Assembly (NCBI GenBank): GCA_031772625.1
Contig: CM062817.1
Span: forward strand, 949,466,327 to 949,530,326
Direction: 5' to 3'
Source of the DNA: Pinus tabuliformis
Taxonomy: Eukaryota; Streptophyta; Pinopsida; Pinales; Pinaceae
Length of the DNA: 64,000 bases
Positions within the stretch are counted from its first letter, which is position 1. Each line of letters opens with the position of its first letter. Position numbers and translations under genes: made by a program. The notes under the pieces were generated by a model. The model worked only from the letters and a program-made list of their open reading frames with translations, did no database searches and had not been told where the DNA came from. This document shows, piece after piece, positions 11,891 to 23,174 of the stretch.

Positions 11891-13612
11891 ATGAAAACCA
11901 GCCAAAAAAGAAAAGTAAATAAACCCACAATCTTCATGGCTATCTAGGAAATGGCAAGGCTCATTGTCACTCTAGGAAATCCTCCATGCCAGTGAAAGAT
12001 CATAACCAAGAAACCACATTCATGTGCCATGTGTTCCCAAAATAATGAGTAAAAAATACATGCAACTCAGGACCTGCAAGAACCATTGTTGTAGTTTCTG
12101 ATCCCAATGCCCTCTTGTGCTTTCCTACTCTTCCTTTTCCTTCTTGATCCAAAAATCCAAGTACGCCACGCCTTCGAAGAGTGCTCCAAGAAAACTAGAA
12201 GTATACAAGAGTATGGGAGAGGGATAATATAAGAGAGCTCAACCAAAGCTGTTAAAATTTTACTAACTAATCCTCATAAGTGCTTTTATGAATGAGGCCT
12301 CTCTTTTCTTCATTTTCCATTATTTTCCTTCATTTTCCTCGTCACATGCAACCTGTGACCTTTCACCTTATTTTTCTCCTATTTTCCATTGGTTTCATAA
12401 ATAAAATGTCAATTAATGCCTCTTTCGTTTCCAAATCCTTAGCCATTGCCTTTGCCATTTTTCTTAGCAATAATAAACTGAATCAACACTGATTACGATG
12501 TTCCCCCACCATTCAGCTTGGAATAGGTGTCCCATTGTCCATGGTCCTATATATTTTCTCATAAGTTTTTAACCAGGGTTGTTACAAAACCCTCCCCCTT
12601 AGTGAAACATCTTCCTCGGTGTTCAATGGCATATATAACCAACAAGACTACTGAAAACAAAACATACTTCCCATGGAGCTTTATAAAACAACTCATTGTA
12701 GTATTTACAATCACTGCTGTTGAAACATGACAATCATACCATTTACTGGAGCTTGATAACACATCTCATTACATTATTTATGCCAACCACATATACACAT
12801 ACACATTTTCCTCAACCAACAAATAATCATAATGTCTATGGAGCTTTATAAATCCAGCTCAATACAGTATTTACGATGCCTGCATCCGCAATAAGGGAAT
12901 CCTAAGGGTCACACCTCAACCCTCAATGTAATAGCAGGATTTATCTCCTTCCTAGTTAGTCTAGAATCCACTGCATAAGAAAATCTGCATCTAATGTCTT
13001 GCACTATAATCCTGCATCACCTGTGCTCTCGGTGAATAGTTACCGACTCATTGTTCTAGGGCACACTCCCAATGTGCATACGATTCCATCTAGAAATTCT
13101 AATGATCAAAACAAATCCATCTTCGATCTTTTGTTCTCTGCTACATAGTCCCTCGGCTAATTCAGTCATCCCCTTCTGTGCAATCACACACCTTCCAAGT
13201 TCCGCTCGCACCCCCATCTCGGGAAGTCCATCTCTTCGCAAAGCTTCCTCTCCTCGAAAGATACAAAAACCAAGGCATATCCCTGCCTTAAAAACATGAT
13301 ATTTGTCATATCAGCATCATGGAAATCAATGTTAGTATTGGGTACTAGTGTCCCACAATGGTCCTGCTCCTGAAGTGCTTTACCAACATACTACTACATG
13401 TTCCAATTTCTTTTGTCGTTACTGCTAATACTTGTAGTTAGTTTCAACCACCCAACCGGGAATGTTCATGCATTCCTATTCCAATCACATGTCTTCTATA
13501 AGATTTAAAAATAAATTTAAATAAATTCAAATCATACCTCATTGGTGGCTCGTTAATAAGGTACACTTGCAATCATGTTCGCTTCCTGCCACAACAAGTC
13601 AACAAAGCGCCC
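11891..13612. other. No clear gene; short duplication and a doubtful coding remnant
   Basis: A block with ATGGAGCTTTATAAA and CAGTATTTAC occurs twice, near 12,672 and 12,837. On the minus strand a 61-codon frame at 13,056-13,241 contains LPEMGVRAELGRCVIAQKG. It looks protein-like and might be a retrotransposon accessory product, but I cannot place it. The flank next to element A (13,340-13,612) has no recognisable feature. Confidence 0.3.
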
Positions 13613-14215
13613 TGAGATGGTTGTGATGTCGTTTGATTCCCTCTATCTCTGCCTTCACATAGGTCTCCTCGCTCTAGGGATTACAAGACAAGTCCTCTAT
13701 TCTGTGCTTCAATACCTCCACGAAAGGTTACGATTGACCTTTGCACAACCCTAGCCTGCTGCTCAAGTACTTTTGCGCTACTATGGCAGCGTGCCGTGCA
13801 GATTCCCTAATTAATCTAAGTGACTTCATTATCTTACCAAACACTTATTTTTAATAGATAACCATAATTGTGTTAAGTTATCTAATGTAATTGCATTCAT
13901 TTGCACATCATATAAGCATAATAAAGGAAATTCATACATAACATATCAAGATGCATCAACAGAAAAAAGACACTGAAATAACTTAATATTTCTCTTTATT
14001 GATATCTTCCAAGTGTTTACAAACTTTATCCACCCTACGAATAGAACTGCAAGGGTCCATGCACTCAGCTGCGGACTTCTACCCTAAGCCTTTGCGCACT
14101 TAGCTGTAGAGCCTCTACCTATGCTACGACCCAAGACTTAAACTTCTTACTTCAAAGCTATGAGTTTCTTACATTCTGTGTCCCTAAATACTTAGAGCTT
14201 AGCTCTTTTCATACA
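13613..14215 (-). repeat. Element A, 3' LTR (left copy)
   Basis: This copy aligns with 35,910-36,500 from TGAGATGGTTGTGATG through ACTTAGAGCTTA to the ATACA end. Shared internal landmarks include ATACCTCCACGAAAGG, CCCTAGCCTGCTGCT and TTTATCCACCCTACG. Integrase sequence abuts its right edge, as expected for the 3' LTR of a minus-strand element. The outer edge is uncertain. Confidence 0.85.
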
Positions 14216-16505
14216 ATAGACAAGCCTAATATATTCCATAGGAAAAATATATTCTATAGGCACAATATATTCCATAGGTGTTACCGCTTCAACACCATAG
14301 ACAAGCCTAAAGGGGGTTTGTCGAGTCAACTTCATGCATGTCATTCAATAAGTCCATAGTACTGCACATATGCATAGGTCCCAATCACTTCACTAAGTGT
14401 TGCAAACCTTGGTCAACACATTCCCGAGCACTTTATTGAATGCTTCCACTATCCTGTTAGCCTGCGAGTGATAAGGTGTGCTCTTCTGGTGATATACTTG
14501 AAATTTCTCCGTCAGCGCGCTAATCGTCTCATTTAGGAAGTGCATACCGTGATCACTCATCAAGATCTTTGGATAGCCAAATCACGTCAATTCATGCTCA
14601 AAGAGGAATTTTGCGGTGGTCGTGCCTGTGCAATCCTTCACAGAATGTGCCTCTGCCCAATGAGTCAAGTACTTCGTCACAGTGATAATGTACCTTGCTC
14701 CCGTCTTTCCTTGGGGCTAAATGTGTCCCACAAAATCTATCGCCCACTTCTTAAAGGGTTGAAACATCATATGTGGATTCAAATGCATCTCATCGCTCTT
14801 CGATGGCTTGCTAGTCCTTTGACACACATCGCACGCCTTGCAACAAGCTTTTGAGTCCTGACGGAGGGTTGGCCACCACAACCTTGCACATAGAATCTTC
14901 TGCGCGGTTGCTCTTCCTACAAAACGTCCTCCCACAACACCTCCATGGGCATCTGTGAGGATGCCTCTTATTTCGAACTTAGGTACATACCGTCGCAATA
15001 TCTGATCAGTCCCCATCTTGTACAAATACCCATCAATGACAGAGAAAGCTGTTGTGCTCACCACTAATTCCTTCTTCTGCTGGATAGTGTATCCTTTTGG
15101 TGCAATACCTATCATTAGGAAATGTATTATATCCTCAAAATGACCATCTGCAACACGCACTACAAATAGTCGTGCATCAAGAAATCCCTCCTCCAAATTA
15201 GTGGAATCTTCCCTTGTTTCGATGCGCGACAGATGGTCTAGTCCAGTGTTTAGGCGTCCAAGCTTTACAATAAATTAAAAATCATATTCCTGGAACAATA
15301 AGAGCCACCTGTAGATCCTCCACCCAACACAGGCTTATTGACCAGGTACTTCAATGCAGAGTGATCTGTATACATCTTAAAATGGCCTCCCAGCAAGTAT
15401 TGCCTAAACTTCTAGAATGCATACACCATAGCTAACCCTTCGTGCTCGATGGTGGAATAGCTCTTCTCCACTTTGGATAATCTTCAGCGTGTGAATGTGA
15501 CAGGATGGTCCAAGCCTTCTCTGCCAGCCTATCTCAGTATTGCTCCTAGCACTATACATGATGTGTCGACATGTACATGAAACTCTTTCTTCCAATCTGG
15601 AAAGACTAGAATCAGTGTGGTGACCATATTTTCTTTTAATATATCCAAGCTCTTATTATAATCATCGTTCCAGCAAAATGTGACATCTTTCTTCAACAAT
15701 TTCTCCATAGGTGCGGTGATCTGGGCATAGCCTTTGATAAAATTCTTATAATATCCCATATGTCCCAGGGTAGCGCTCAACTACTTCACACTCGGTGCTT
15801 CCAAGTTTAATATCACTACTATCTTTGTGGGATATACCATCAGTCCATGTTTGCAAACCACATGCCCCAACAGGTTCCCAAAAGCAATGCAAAACAGACT
15901 TCTTGAGATTGAGTGTGATCTGGTATCTTCGACAGGTATCCAACATCAGGTGCAAGCTTGCTACATGGCATTTAACCAGCCTAAACATGGTCTAGTCATC
16001 AAAATATACCTCTAGGAACTTATGAATAAATTCCTTGAACGCAGCAACAAATACGCACGAGGATATCACAAGTGAATTATTCAATCCAAATGGCATTACA
16101 GTGTACTGAAAGTAACCCCACTCAGCCACGAAGGTTGTCTTGGTCCTATCCTCTGGAGTGATTTTGATCTGGTGGTACCTAGAGAATCCATCAGTGAAGG
16201 AATATGCTTCCTGGCCACCCACATTGTCCAACACTTCATCAGTGAATGGAGTCGGGAAAGGATCATGTACACAATCATCATTCAGCTTCTTGAGATCCAC
16301 GCATATCCTTATTTCATCCTTCTGATTCTTTTCATGTACCACCATTGGGCTTACCCAGTCATATTCCTCCATAGGCTCAATGATGCCTGCCGCGAGCATC
16401 TTGTCTAGCTCTAAGCGAACCTTCTCCTTATATTTTAGATTGAGATGGTAAGGTCTTTGCTTCACCAAATTCGTGTCAGGCTTTAATGTAATCTTCATCA
16501 TACCT
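14216..16505 (-). pseudogene. Element A pol: reverse transcriptase, RNase H, integrase
   Basis: From the high-coordinate side, the reverse transcriptase (about 15,990-16,500) has RPYHLNLKYKEKVRLELDKM, SPMVVHEKNQKDEIRICVDL, DPFPTPFTDEVLDNV, the VMPFGL block and a FDD active-site box. RNase H follows (about 15,330-15,790) with LGHMGYYKNFIKGYAQIT and FHVHVDTSC. The integrase zinc-binding region and core start lie at about 14,717-15,200, with GGRFVGRATAQKI, WWPTLRQDSKACC, CDVCQRTSKPSKSDEM and WAIDFVG. Weaker integrase matches continue to about 14,230. The order RT-RH-INT is that of Gypsy (Metaviridae). It is broken and cannot be an active copy. Confidence 0.9.
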
Positions 16506-17540
16506 AGGTCCCTGATTATCCCCTTCAGATCTGTAAACTTGGTAGGGAATAAATCCTAGTATTCGCGGAGAAATTCAATGACCTTGTCCACTGTCACGTC
16601 ATCTAGTAGTCTCTAATCTTCTTGAATTTAGGTTCTGCCTCCGTACCAATGTTTACTTGTTTCATTTTCAGCGACATGGTTATATCAGGGTTCTCAATCT
16701 ACGCTCCTTCAACCTCACGGTGACCTTGTGTTTCCAGAATGTTAATCTTCTATGGATCCCCATCTTCTTCTTCAACAGTCACGTTATAGCCTTCCAGTGC
16801 GTGACTTAGCTGAGTAGCCCACTCAGGCTAAGTCAGGTCCAAAGGATCCTGTGGTATCCAAAAAATAGCTACTTTCACTTCTTGTAGCGCCTCATCAATA
16901 CAGTCAAACCTGTCTTCAAAACTGAATGTCATTACAAAGCCCTCGCACAGAATATCCCATTCACCTGTACCATGGCGAAGCTCTATTTCTACGTACCAAT
17001 TCATCGGGACAACATCAAGTGTATGACAGAACAAGTGCTCCCATTCAATTTGGGGCTTTTCTCCATAAGCCTGGGCCCATTTGGCCAAATGTGTGCGCAG
17101 ATCATCCTACCCATCATACTTGTCTATCATTCGCATCTTAGGCTTCCCAAATCATGTTCTCATCATTGTCCTACATTCGCGCCAATCATTAAAGCTTCCC
17201 TTATGCGTACCCCACCATATTACGGGTGTAGCATGCAGTGCCCAATCTAACGTCTGGAAGCACTGCTTTTCTGGTACCTCCCTTTCAAATCCATCCAAAA
17301 AGATATCGACCTCATTCAAACCATCATAAGTTGGCAGATTTCTTACCTCTGAGGAAAAACAACACAATGATCGGGTCATCATGTTGCATTTCAGCGTAGT
17401 CACTTCATGTAACTGATTCTGCAAGTGTTCTAACTCTTCATCAGAGTTTGAAGTGAAGGAACTCTCATGATGCTAGGTAATCCACACATCAGTGGTGGGA
17501 TTCACTCAATCTTGATATCGCACCATTATCTTATAGATAC
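16506..17540 (-). pseudogene. Element A: second gag-like domain between protease and reverse transcriptase
   Basis: Minus-strand frames here read LHEVTTLKCNMMTRSLCCFS, LPTYDGLNEVDIFLDGFERE and ALHATPVIWWGTHKGSFNDW (17,152-17,424), then EWEHLFCHTLDVVPMNWYVE and EGFVMTFSFEDRFDCIDEAL (16,828-17,088). The W-rich helices, the YDG..EVDIFL..FE motif and the W..HK.SF.DW motif are like the retrotransposon gag (capsid) domain. They lie downstream of protease and directly upstream of RT, not at the usual gag site, which this element fills separately. So the element seems to have carried two gag-like domains. The layout fits the same family in other gymnosperm sequences as I remember it. It is broken. 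A solo LTR was inserted at its 5' edge. Confidence 0.65.
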
Positions 17541-17762
17541 TGTTATCACTTAGAACTAAAAAAAAAAATTGATGTATATAATCGTCTGCCCTAGTCCAAT
17601 AGCAAAAGTCTGTGTTAGGTTGATTTCATTTTTTTTCTTACTTAGGATTTGAATGTTAAAGTTCTTAACTTAAACCATACTCGACTCCCATTGGTTCTAA
17701 TTCATCCATCATTGTTCCATAGTCATGTCTTATCCATGTCCGAGTCATCGTGTCTTTTAGTG

Positions 17763-17915
17763 ATTTCGCAGCATAAATCCCATTGGCCAGTTTCGCAGCG
17801 CAATTATGGTTTAGCGATTTCGCAGCGCGTCATGATTAGGCCGTTTCGCAGCGCATTATTAGAATTTCAAACTAACAGCGCTGCGAAATCATGGATTCAT
17901 GCTTTTTGCAGCGAA
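17763..17915. repeat. Cluster of TTTCGCAGCGC motifs in the solo LTR
   Basis: The word TTTCGCAGC(G/A) occurs near 17,764, 17,791, 17,818 and 17,843, once inverted as GCGCTGCGAAA at about 17,877, and in weaker form (TTTTGCAGCGA) near 17,904. Six related sites within about 150 bp of the upstream (U3) half suggest a protein-binding array or a remnant of a short tandem repeat. Confidence 0.7.
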
Positions 17916-18410
17916 TCTTTCCTAAAAGGTCAAGTCTGTTATCCGAGTCATCAGTTGTGTCCACTCATGTCAGTTTTTGTACCTCTCGTATCACGTTTGA
18001 ACACTCATTTGCCACTATCCCACTACTAGCTCTGTCAATATGCACAGAAATATCATTCCTAAGGGATTTTACCGTGCATGTACTTAATGATAGTCGTAAG
18101 TGCTGCATGAGTGACAAAGAATTTGGATTTCAAGCGAGGCTGTTTTCAAGCGAGCTTGATTTCAAGCGAGGCTGAATTAAAAGGAACTGAACTACCATTG
18201 CAACTGAAGCTGTTAGACTCTGTGTGTGTGAAGATTTTGAAAGGAAAATGGAGAGGTTTTGTTCCAAATTTTTGTCAAATCTGCTTAGTCTTATTGTTTT
18301 TGAAGACATATAAATCCCTGCTATACATATGAAAACTCAGAGGAAGTTTTTGGCAATCAAATGTTTTGGTGATAAAGGTCTTGGGCCAAAGGCAAGCTGC
18401 TTAAATAATT

Positions 18411-18442
18411 CAGCAGTTTTGTAGCGCGCTACGAAACTGCTG
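18411..18442. repeat. 32 bp near-perfect palindrome in the solo LTR
   Basis: CAGCAGTTTTGTAGCG is followed directly by CGCTACGAAACTGCTG. The halves are reverse complements except for one base, which would pair as G-T in RNA. The arms contain the same GCAG(C)..GCGC flavour as the upstream motif cluster. Confidence 0.8.
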
Positions 18443-19089
18443 AAGGTGATGATTTTAACACAGAATAGGTAGTTTTGTATTTTGAGCGGAAATTTTGAAA
18501 AGGAAACGCCAAAAGGGTATACAAGATATCAGCGGGAACGACAATAGCCAATCAAAACAAGACAGGTGGAGGATTTAAAAAGGTGGAATATTTCAACCCA
18601 TTTTTAAAGTTCTGTGATATCCCCGTTGTCACCGTTCAAGAGGTAGAAAATCTTTTGCATACAAGGACCTTTTGCTTGCACACATGTCAATCGATGCAGC
18701 TCACAACACATCCAGAACGTGGCAGTGTTCCATATTATGGGTTATTAAAGGCTAGAAACATGCTTGGTACATTCGAGCATTTTGAGGAAAACTGGAGCCG
18801 AGAAGTAAGGGAAATCTCCTAATACTTCTGAGCAGTTGAAAGGTTCAGCGTTCAAGATCACTATGGAGTATTAAACATCCATCTCAGCCAAGTCGAAAGA
18901 GGACCAGGTGTCAGAGAATAAGAAGAAGTCATTATGCATGCAAAATGGAGTTAGAGTCATAGTTAATTTAGAACTCTTAAACACTACAGTCAGTTCCTTA
19001 TTGTATTTATTAGTTAGTTCAATAGCTAATAGGTGTCATTAGAGGCAGTTATCGAGTTCCCCTCATGCTGGAGGAGGAAGCTCGAAGTA

Positions 19090-19215
19090 GTTAGAATAAG
19101 GATTCTATATATAGCTGGAACATATATGTAATGAGGGTTGGAGATTTTATAAAACAGAGTACTGTTTTGGCTTATGTAGAAAGACAGAGTTCAGTAATAT
19201 AAGTTGGCTGCTTTT
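19090..19215 (+). promoter_or_regulatory. Core promoter of the solo LTR
   Basis: TATATATAG at about 19,106-19,114 is followed by a probable R region with GTAATGAGGGTTGGAG and a T-rich downstream part (GGCTGCTTTTCTTCTCAGG). This sets the LTR on the plus strand, opposite to element A. Confidence 0.5.
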
Positions 19216-19677
19216 CTTCTCAGGATTCATAAAGGATTTCCATGTTCAGAATGGTGATTTTATCTTTTCCTTAATGTCTTTTACAGTTGCATAGGTGTAC
19301 AATCACTCAGAATTCACTGATTGTGCTCTGATTTCCTGTGTGCATTTATGAGCTGTGGTTCCATATGTGTTGTGTTTCTGAATGTTCAAATGCTAAGTGC
19401 CCTGACTTCTATGTAAAGGCAGTACTATTGTTTACTGAAGTATGATTGACTCCATAGGCCCAATGGAAACTAGTTTAATGTTTGTCCAGCCTTCATATTT
19501 GTTAATGTTATTCCACAAGAGTTAGCCATCTTATTAATAGTCAAAATCAATAACCCTTTGAGAGAGCCCTCTCAGGCTAAGGAGGCTAAGCCTTAGTCAA
19601 AAGATTGGTTTGAAACAGTTACTTGAAGTCTCCCTGGTTTGCAGCCTTCCAAGGCTTGATTTTGAGATAACAGATAC

Positions 19678-21825
19678 AGTCCAAAATCTCATCACTCTCG
19701 TAATCTCAGACTGGTTTAGTATGATGCTATCCCTCAGCAGGATCTAGGCGTACTATTACGTGTAGCGATTTCTTCTCAAAGATCATATTTCTCTTCTTTA
19801 TATTGATTACCCCATTCATATCAGTAGCCAAGTCAATTCCTAGGAATGCGGGATAGGGATTGTTGTCATCCACTATCTCTATTACTTCAAAGTCAACCAA
19901 CGTGCTCGCATCTTCAATATCGACAGTTACCCCCTACAGTCGCCTAATGGGGATGATATTCTGCTGATTTTCCATCCTTAGCTGAATTGGAGACCACTGC
20001 AGCATGGGTCTCCCATTCATTCCCAATTCTCCTTTGGTAGGATGTTTGCATCTGACCCCAAGTCTAAAATAACCTGATCCATTTCATACTCTCCTATTTG
20101 CACGGTCAGTCTCATCTCTCGTCCCATTCTTGTTTTATGCTTGCCAATATTTCGTACCATGTGCAGCTTACCTGGCGTGGTTCTAGTGCATCTATTGATG
20201 AGCTCTTGTAACCCTTTCACAACCTTACTATCGCACAGTAACTTCATACAGGTCTCCAGGAAAGTTATAAGAATAGAGGGGTCCATCTCCTGCTCAGGCT
20301 TATCCTTACTCCTTGAGATGGAGGCCTCAGTGAAGCTCTTCTTAGTTTCCATGAAGGTTTCACATGCGCACTCCAAATAGAACTCAGCCTCCTTCGCCAG
20401 AGCTTTGTGGTGCCATGTACTATATTCTAGCTGATTCCCCTTGTCATCTCCTATCGCAATTCCACTCCTGGGCACTATATTTATGTTTGGATCCTCTTCA
20501 CATGGGTCAAACCTCATCATATTCAGTTTCTGAGTCGACGGAGGTGGTAGCACCCCATTTCCACGTATCCTAGCTATCAACGTAGGATAGTCTTCCAGTT
20601 CATGATCAAACAACATGCAATACTTGCATGACAGACGTGTTAGGTTAGTGAAATCGTGGGCATAGTGTCCCGGTCCTCCGCAATTGTAGTAGATCAACTG
20701 TCCTCGACCTCTGCCAGGTGCTCCTCCACCTCGGCCTTGTTCGCACCCCTGAAATCCTATCCATGCCATCCTTACGCTCTGGTTAAGGGGTCGCATTTCT
20801 GCCTGAACCCTATAGGCAGGAGTTCTATCCACCATCAACTCATAACTCCTACAATTATGCTCATCATGCCCTACCAACCTACAAATGTTGCAGAATAGCT
20901 GTAGCAGTGTCTGTACAAACTTCTGCAGCAAATGATAGTTATCTGTGGCATGTTTTCCTGTTACCTGACATATAGCACACCATAATGTAGGACCCGCGCT
21001 CGGTCCTGCTTGAGCTTCCATCCTTAAAGGCATCGGTCCTCCTCCTACAATGTAGTTTGCAAAGACCGGGCAATGGTCTTTGTAATGCCCCTAAATCTTG
21101 CACTTCAAGCACCATACTTCTCTGTGCACCTCTAGTCAAATTGTTATGTCCTGCTTCAGACTTTACATCTCAAGGCACAGATTCTTCAACTACACATGGA
21201 TCTGTTGAACCCCCAAATTTGGATCTTGCATCGGCGTTTCAAGCAGTATCATGGAAATCTCCAAGGCCTTTGCCTCAGTCGTTATCTTCTGTTGTGACAA
21301 TGTGACCCTTAAGTGTGGCAGTAGTGAAGCCACAAACCACTTGCGATGTTGACTGTTTGTCAAATTCATGTTGGCTTCACGGATTGTACACTTCAACCTC
21401 TTATCTAGTTCCTAAGGCATCTCGCCTGGTTGCATTCTGATTTCTTTAAATCCCACAATCTACAACGCCTCAGATTTAGGCCTACTAAAATCTCTATTCA
21501 GTGTTGTCTGGATGTCTGCAACTCCAGCATTTAGGTTGTCATTAGAGTACTTGTTATACCAGGTTAGTGTTTGATCTTACAAAGCACTAACTAATGTCGC
21601 CTTGTTTATATGATCATCTATAACACCTTGAGCTCCCATACAACTTTCACAACGAACCAGAATTGGTTCGGGTTCTCATTTCCCAAGCCTTTGAACAAAG
21701 GCATCTTCAATGAATTTTCCATACTGAACTGTGGTGGAGGTGGAGGTGATACGAGCGAAGTTGCAGGTGATGGTGGTGAAGTCGGAGGTGGTGTGGGCAG
21801 AGGTGGTATTCGCAGGAATCCTTGT
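19678..21825 (-). pseudogene. Element A gag (main part), zinc knuckles and protease
   Basis: From the high-coordinate side, a proline-rich linker leads to the gag core with KGLGNENPNQFW and later ANMNLTNSQHRKWFVASLLP (about 21,190-21,750). A cysteine-rich zone follows (about 20,600-21,130) with several knuckle-like clusters, including CNICRLVGHDEHNC and YNCGGPGHYAHD. An aspartic protease (about 19,750-20,100) shows MDQVILDLGSDANILPK (DLGS in place of the usual DTG/DSG, as in related plant elements), then NPYPAFLGIDLATDMNGVIN. A serine/acid-rich spacer links them. It is broken, although one frame of 338 codons remains open over knuckles and protease. Element B interrupts the gag on the right and the solo LTR lies at the left edge. 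Confidence 0.85.
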
Positions 21826-23143
21826 TGTAGTGGCCAATCTAGGGTGCTAGATTAGACTAGATTTAATATCAACCAAGGTAGGTAAACTTAGAGGCATGTG
21901 TTTAAAGTCTATAGATCTTCAAGGATCTCATCTACCTAACTAAGTGTTTATTGTGACAGGCTACAGCACTCCTTTACAGGCGATTGAAATATGTTTCCTC
22001 TCACACCTTAACACTCAGATCATCTAATTTATCTAACTGTTCTAAAGAAACAACGTGTTGCTAGACTGAGTTTTCAACCCACTTACAAGGATATTATCCA
22101 CAAAATCTCTTTCCAACTAACACACTAAGCATTCATGAAAATCAAAAGCTCTTTTAAACACAATAAAATTTTAAATGCATGAAAACAGAGTCCACAGGGA
22201 TACGTCGAAATCTAATGATCAATCAAATCTTTTACAAGATATTGTTCAATGATCTAGCAATCGAATTCTAAAGCTATCACCATGAATATTATTTCCAAGA
22301 ACTTCTAATAAAATCGATAAATTCACAGGCAAGAAAATAACATTAAACGCTATTCACACTATTCAGATTCGAAAACGCTATGGAAATGAAAATAAAAGTA
22401 TACCAATTCCACGTAGGTCCCGTCCACGCTTCAATGGCACACTTAAGAAACTTCAAGCGATGAGAATATTAACGCATAAGCACTGTAAGTTTAAAACGAC
22501 GACTGTAATTAAGTTCTGGAAGTCGAAATCACATGCAGGAGCAATGTTCTAGAAATAATACACAGGAATAATAATCGTTCTGGACAATACAATACGCAGT
22601 CTCTTATCTGCTTGTCTCCTATCCTATGTTCACTAACTTTCCCTTTAAATCGAATGTACATACATTATGTAGATGTTTCTTCTTTTACAAAAGAGTGATT
22701 TTTTTTGTCTTTTCTAATCTTAACTGATTTCCAAAGCAAAACGAAATCAGTTTGGGAAACTCTGGCTTTTTGTTGCTTTTGTGACCAAAAAGGCTGGGTT
22801 TGACCAGCGTTGACCATGTATCCAGGAGCTTTAGATTCATTGTTGAATAGATCTTTCACCATGTATGTACATTCCAGATCACGTTCCTATCCTTTGTTTT
22901 GAATTTCTTGCCATTCCACGTGTCACATCATAAACCATTTACAGGAAGTCACGACATCCTGTATTTTTTGTTGAAAATTCCTAATTTTTAAGATAAAAAT
23001 TCACAAATTAAATTTAATGTAAATTAACAACTATAATGCTTTGATTAATCAATTTCAATGGACTATGAGGGGTTTATGGGAGAAAAAGATAGACAAATGA
23101 TGGATTATAAGAAGAAAAGGATGGTAATGAAATGGTACCAACA
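21826..23143 (-). repeat. Element B, 3' LTR (left copy)
   Basis: This copy is 1,318 bp, with TG...CA ends, and is collinear with the right copy at 33,781-35,096. The left flank is the target duplication CTTGT. The right flank is the polypurine tract. Confidence 0.97.
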
Positions 23144-23156
23144 TCTCCCCCAAGCT
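23144..23156 (-). other. Element B polypurine tract
   Basis: On the minus strand TTGGGGGAGA ends exactly at the start of the 3' LTR. This is where plus-strand DNA synthesis is primed in LTR elements. Confidence 0.8.
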
Positions 23157-23174
23157 TAATGGTTTAGCATGTCC

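Larger units (their letters stand above)
17541..19672 (+). repeat. Solo LTR, 2,132 bp, inside element A
   Basis: The unit begins TGTTATCACT and ends GAGATAACA, so its ends form the inverted repeat TGTTATC/GATAACA. It is flanked on both sides by GATAC (17,536-17,540 and 19,673-19,677), a 5 bp target duplication. It contains a plus-strand TATA box (CTATATATAG near 19,105) followed by T-rich sequence, as in an LTR, and holds no gag or pol. It therefore represents a single LTR left by recombination between the two LTRs of a full element. No second copy is in the window. Confidence 0.9.

Noticed and set aside
13608-13612. Possible target duplication for element A (CGCCC compared with ATCCC at 36,501-36,505)
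   Set aside because: Only three of five bases agree and the left LTR edge is uncertain, so it is not counted as a target duplication.
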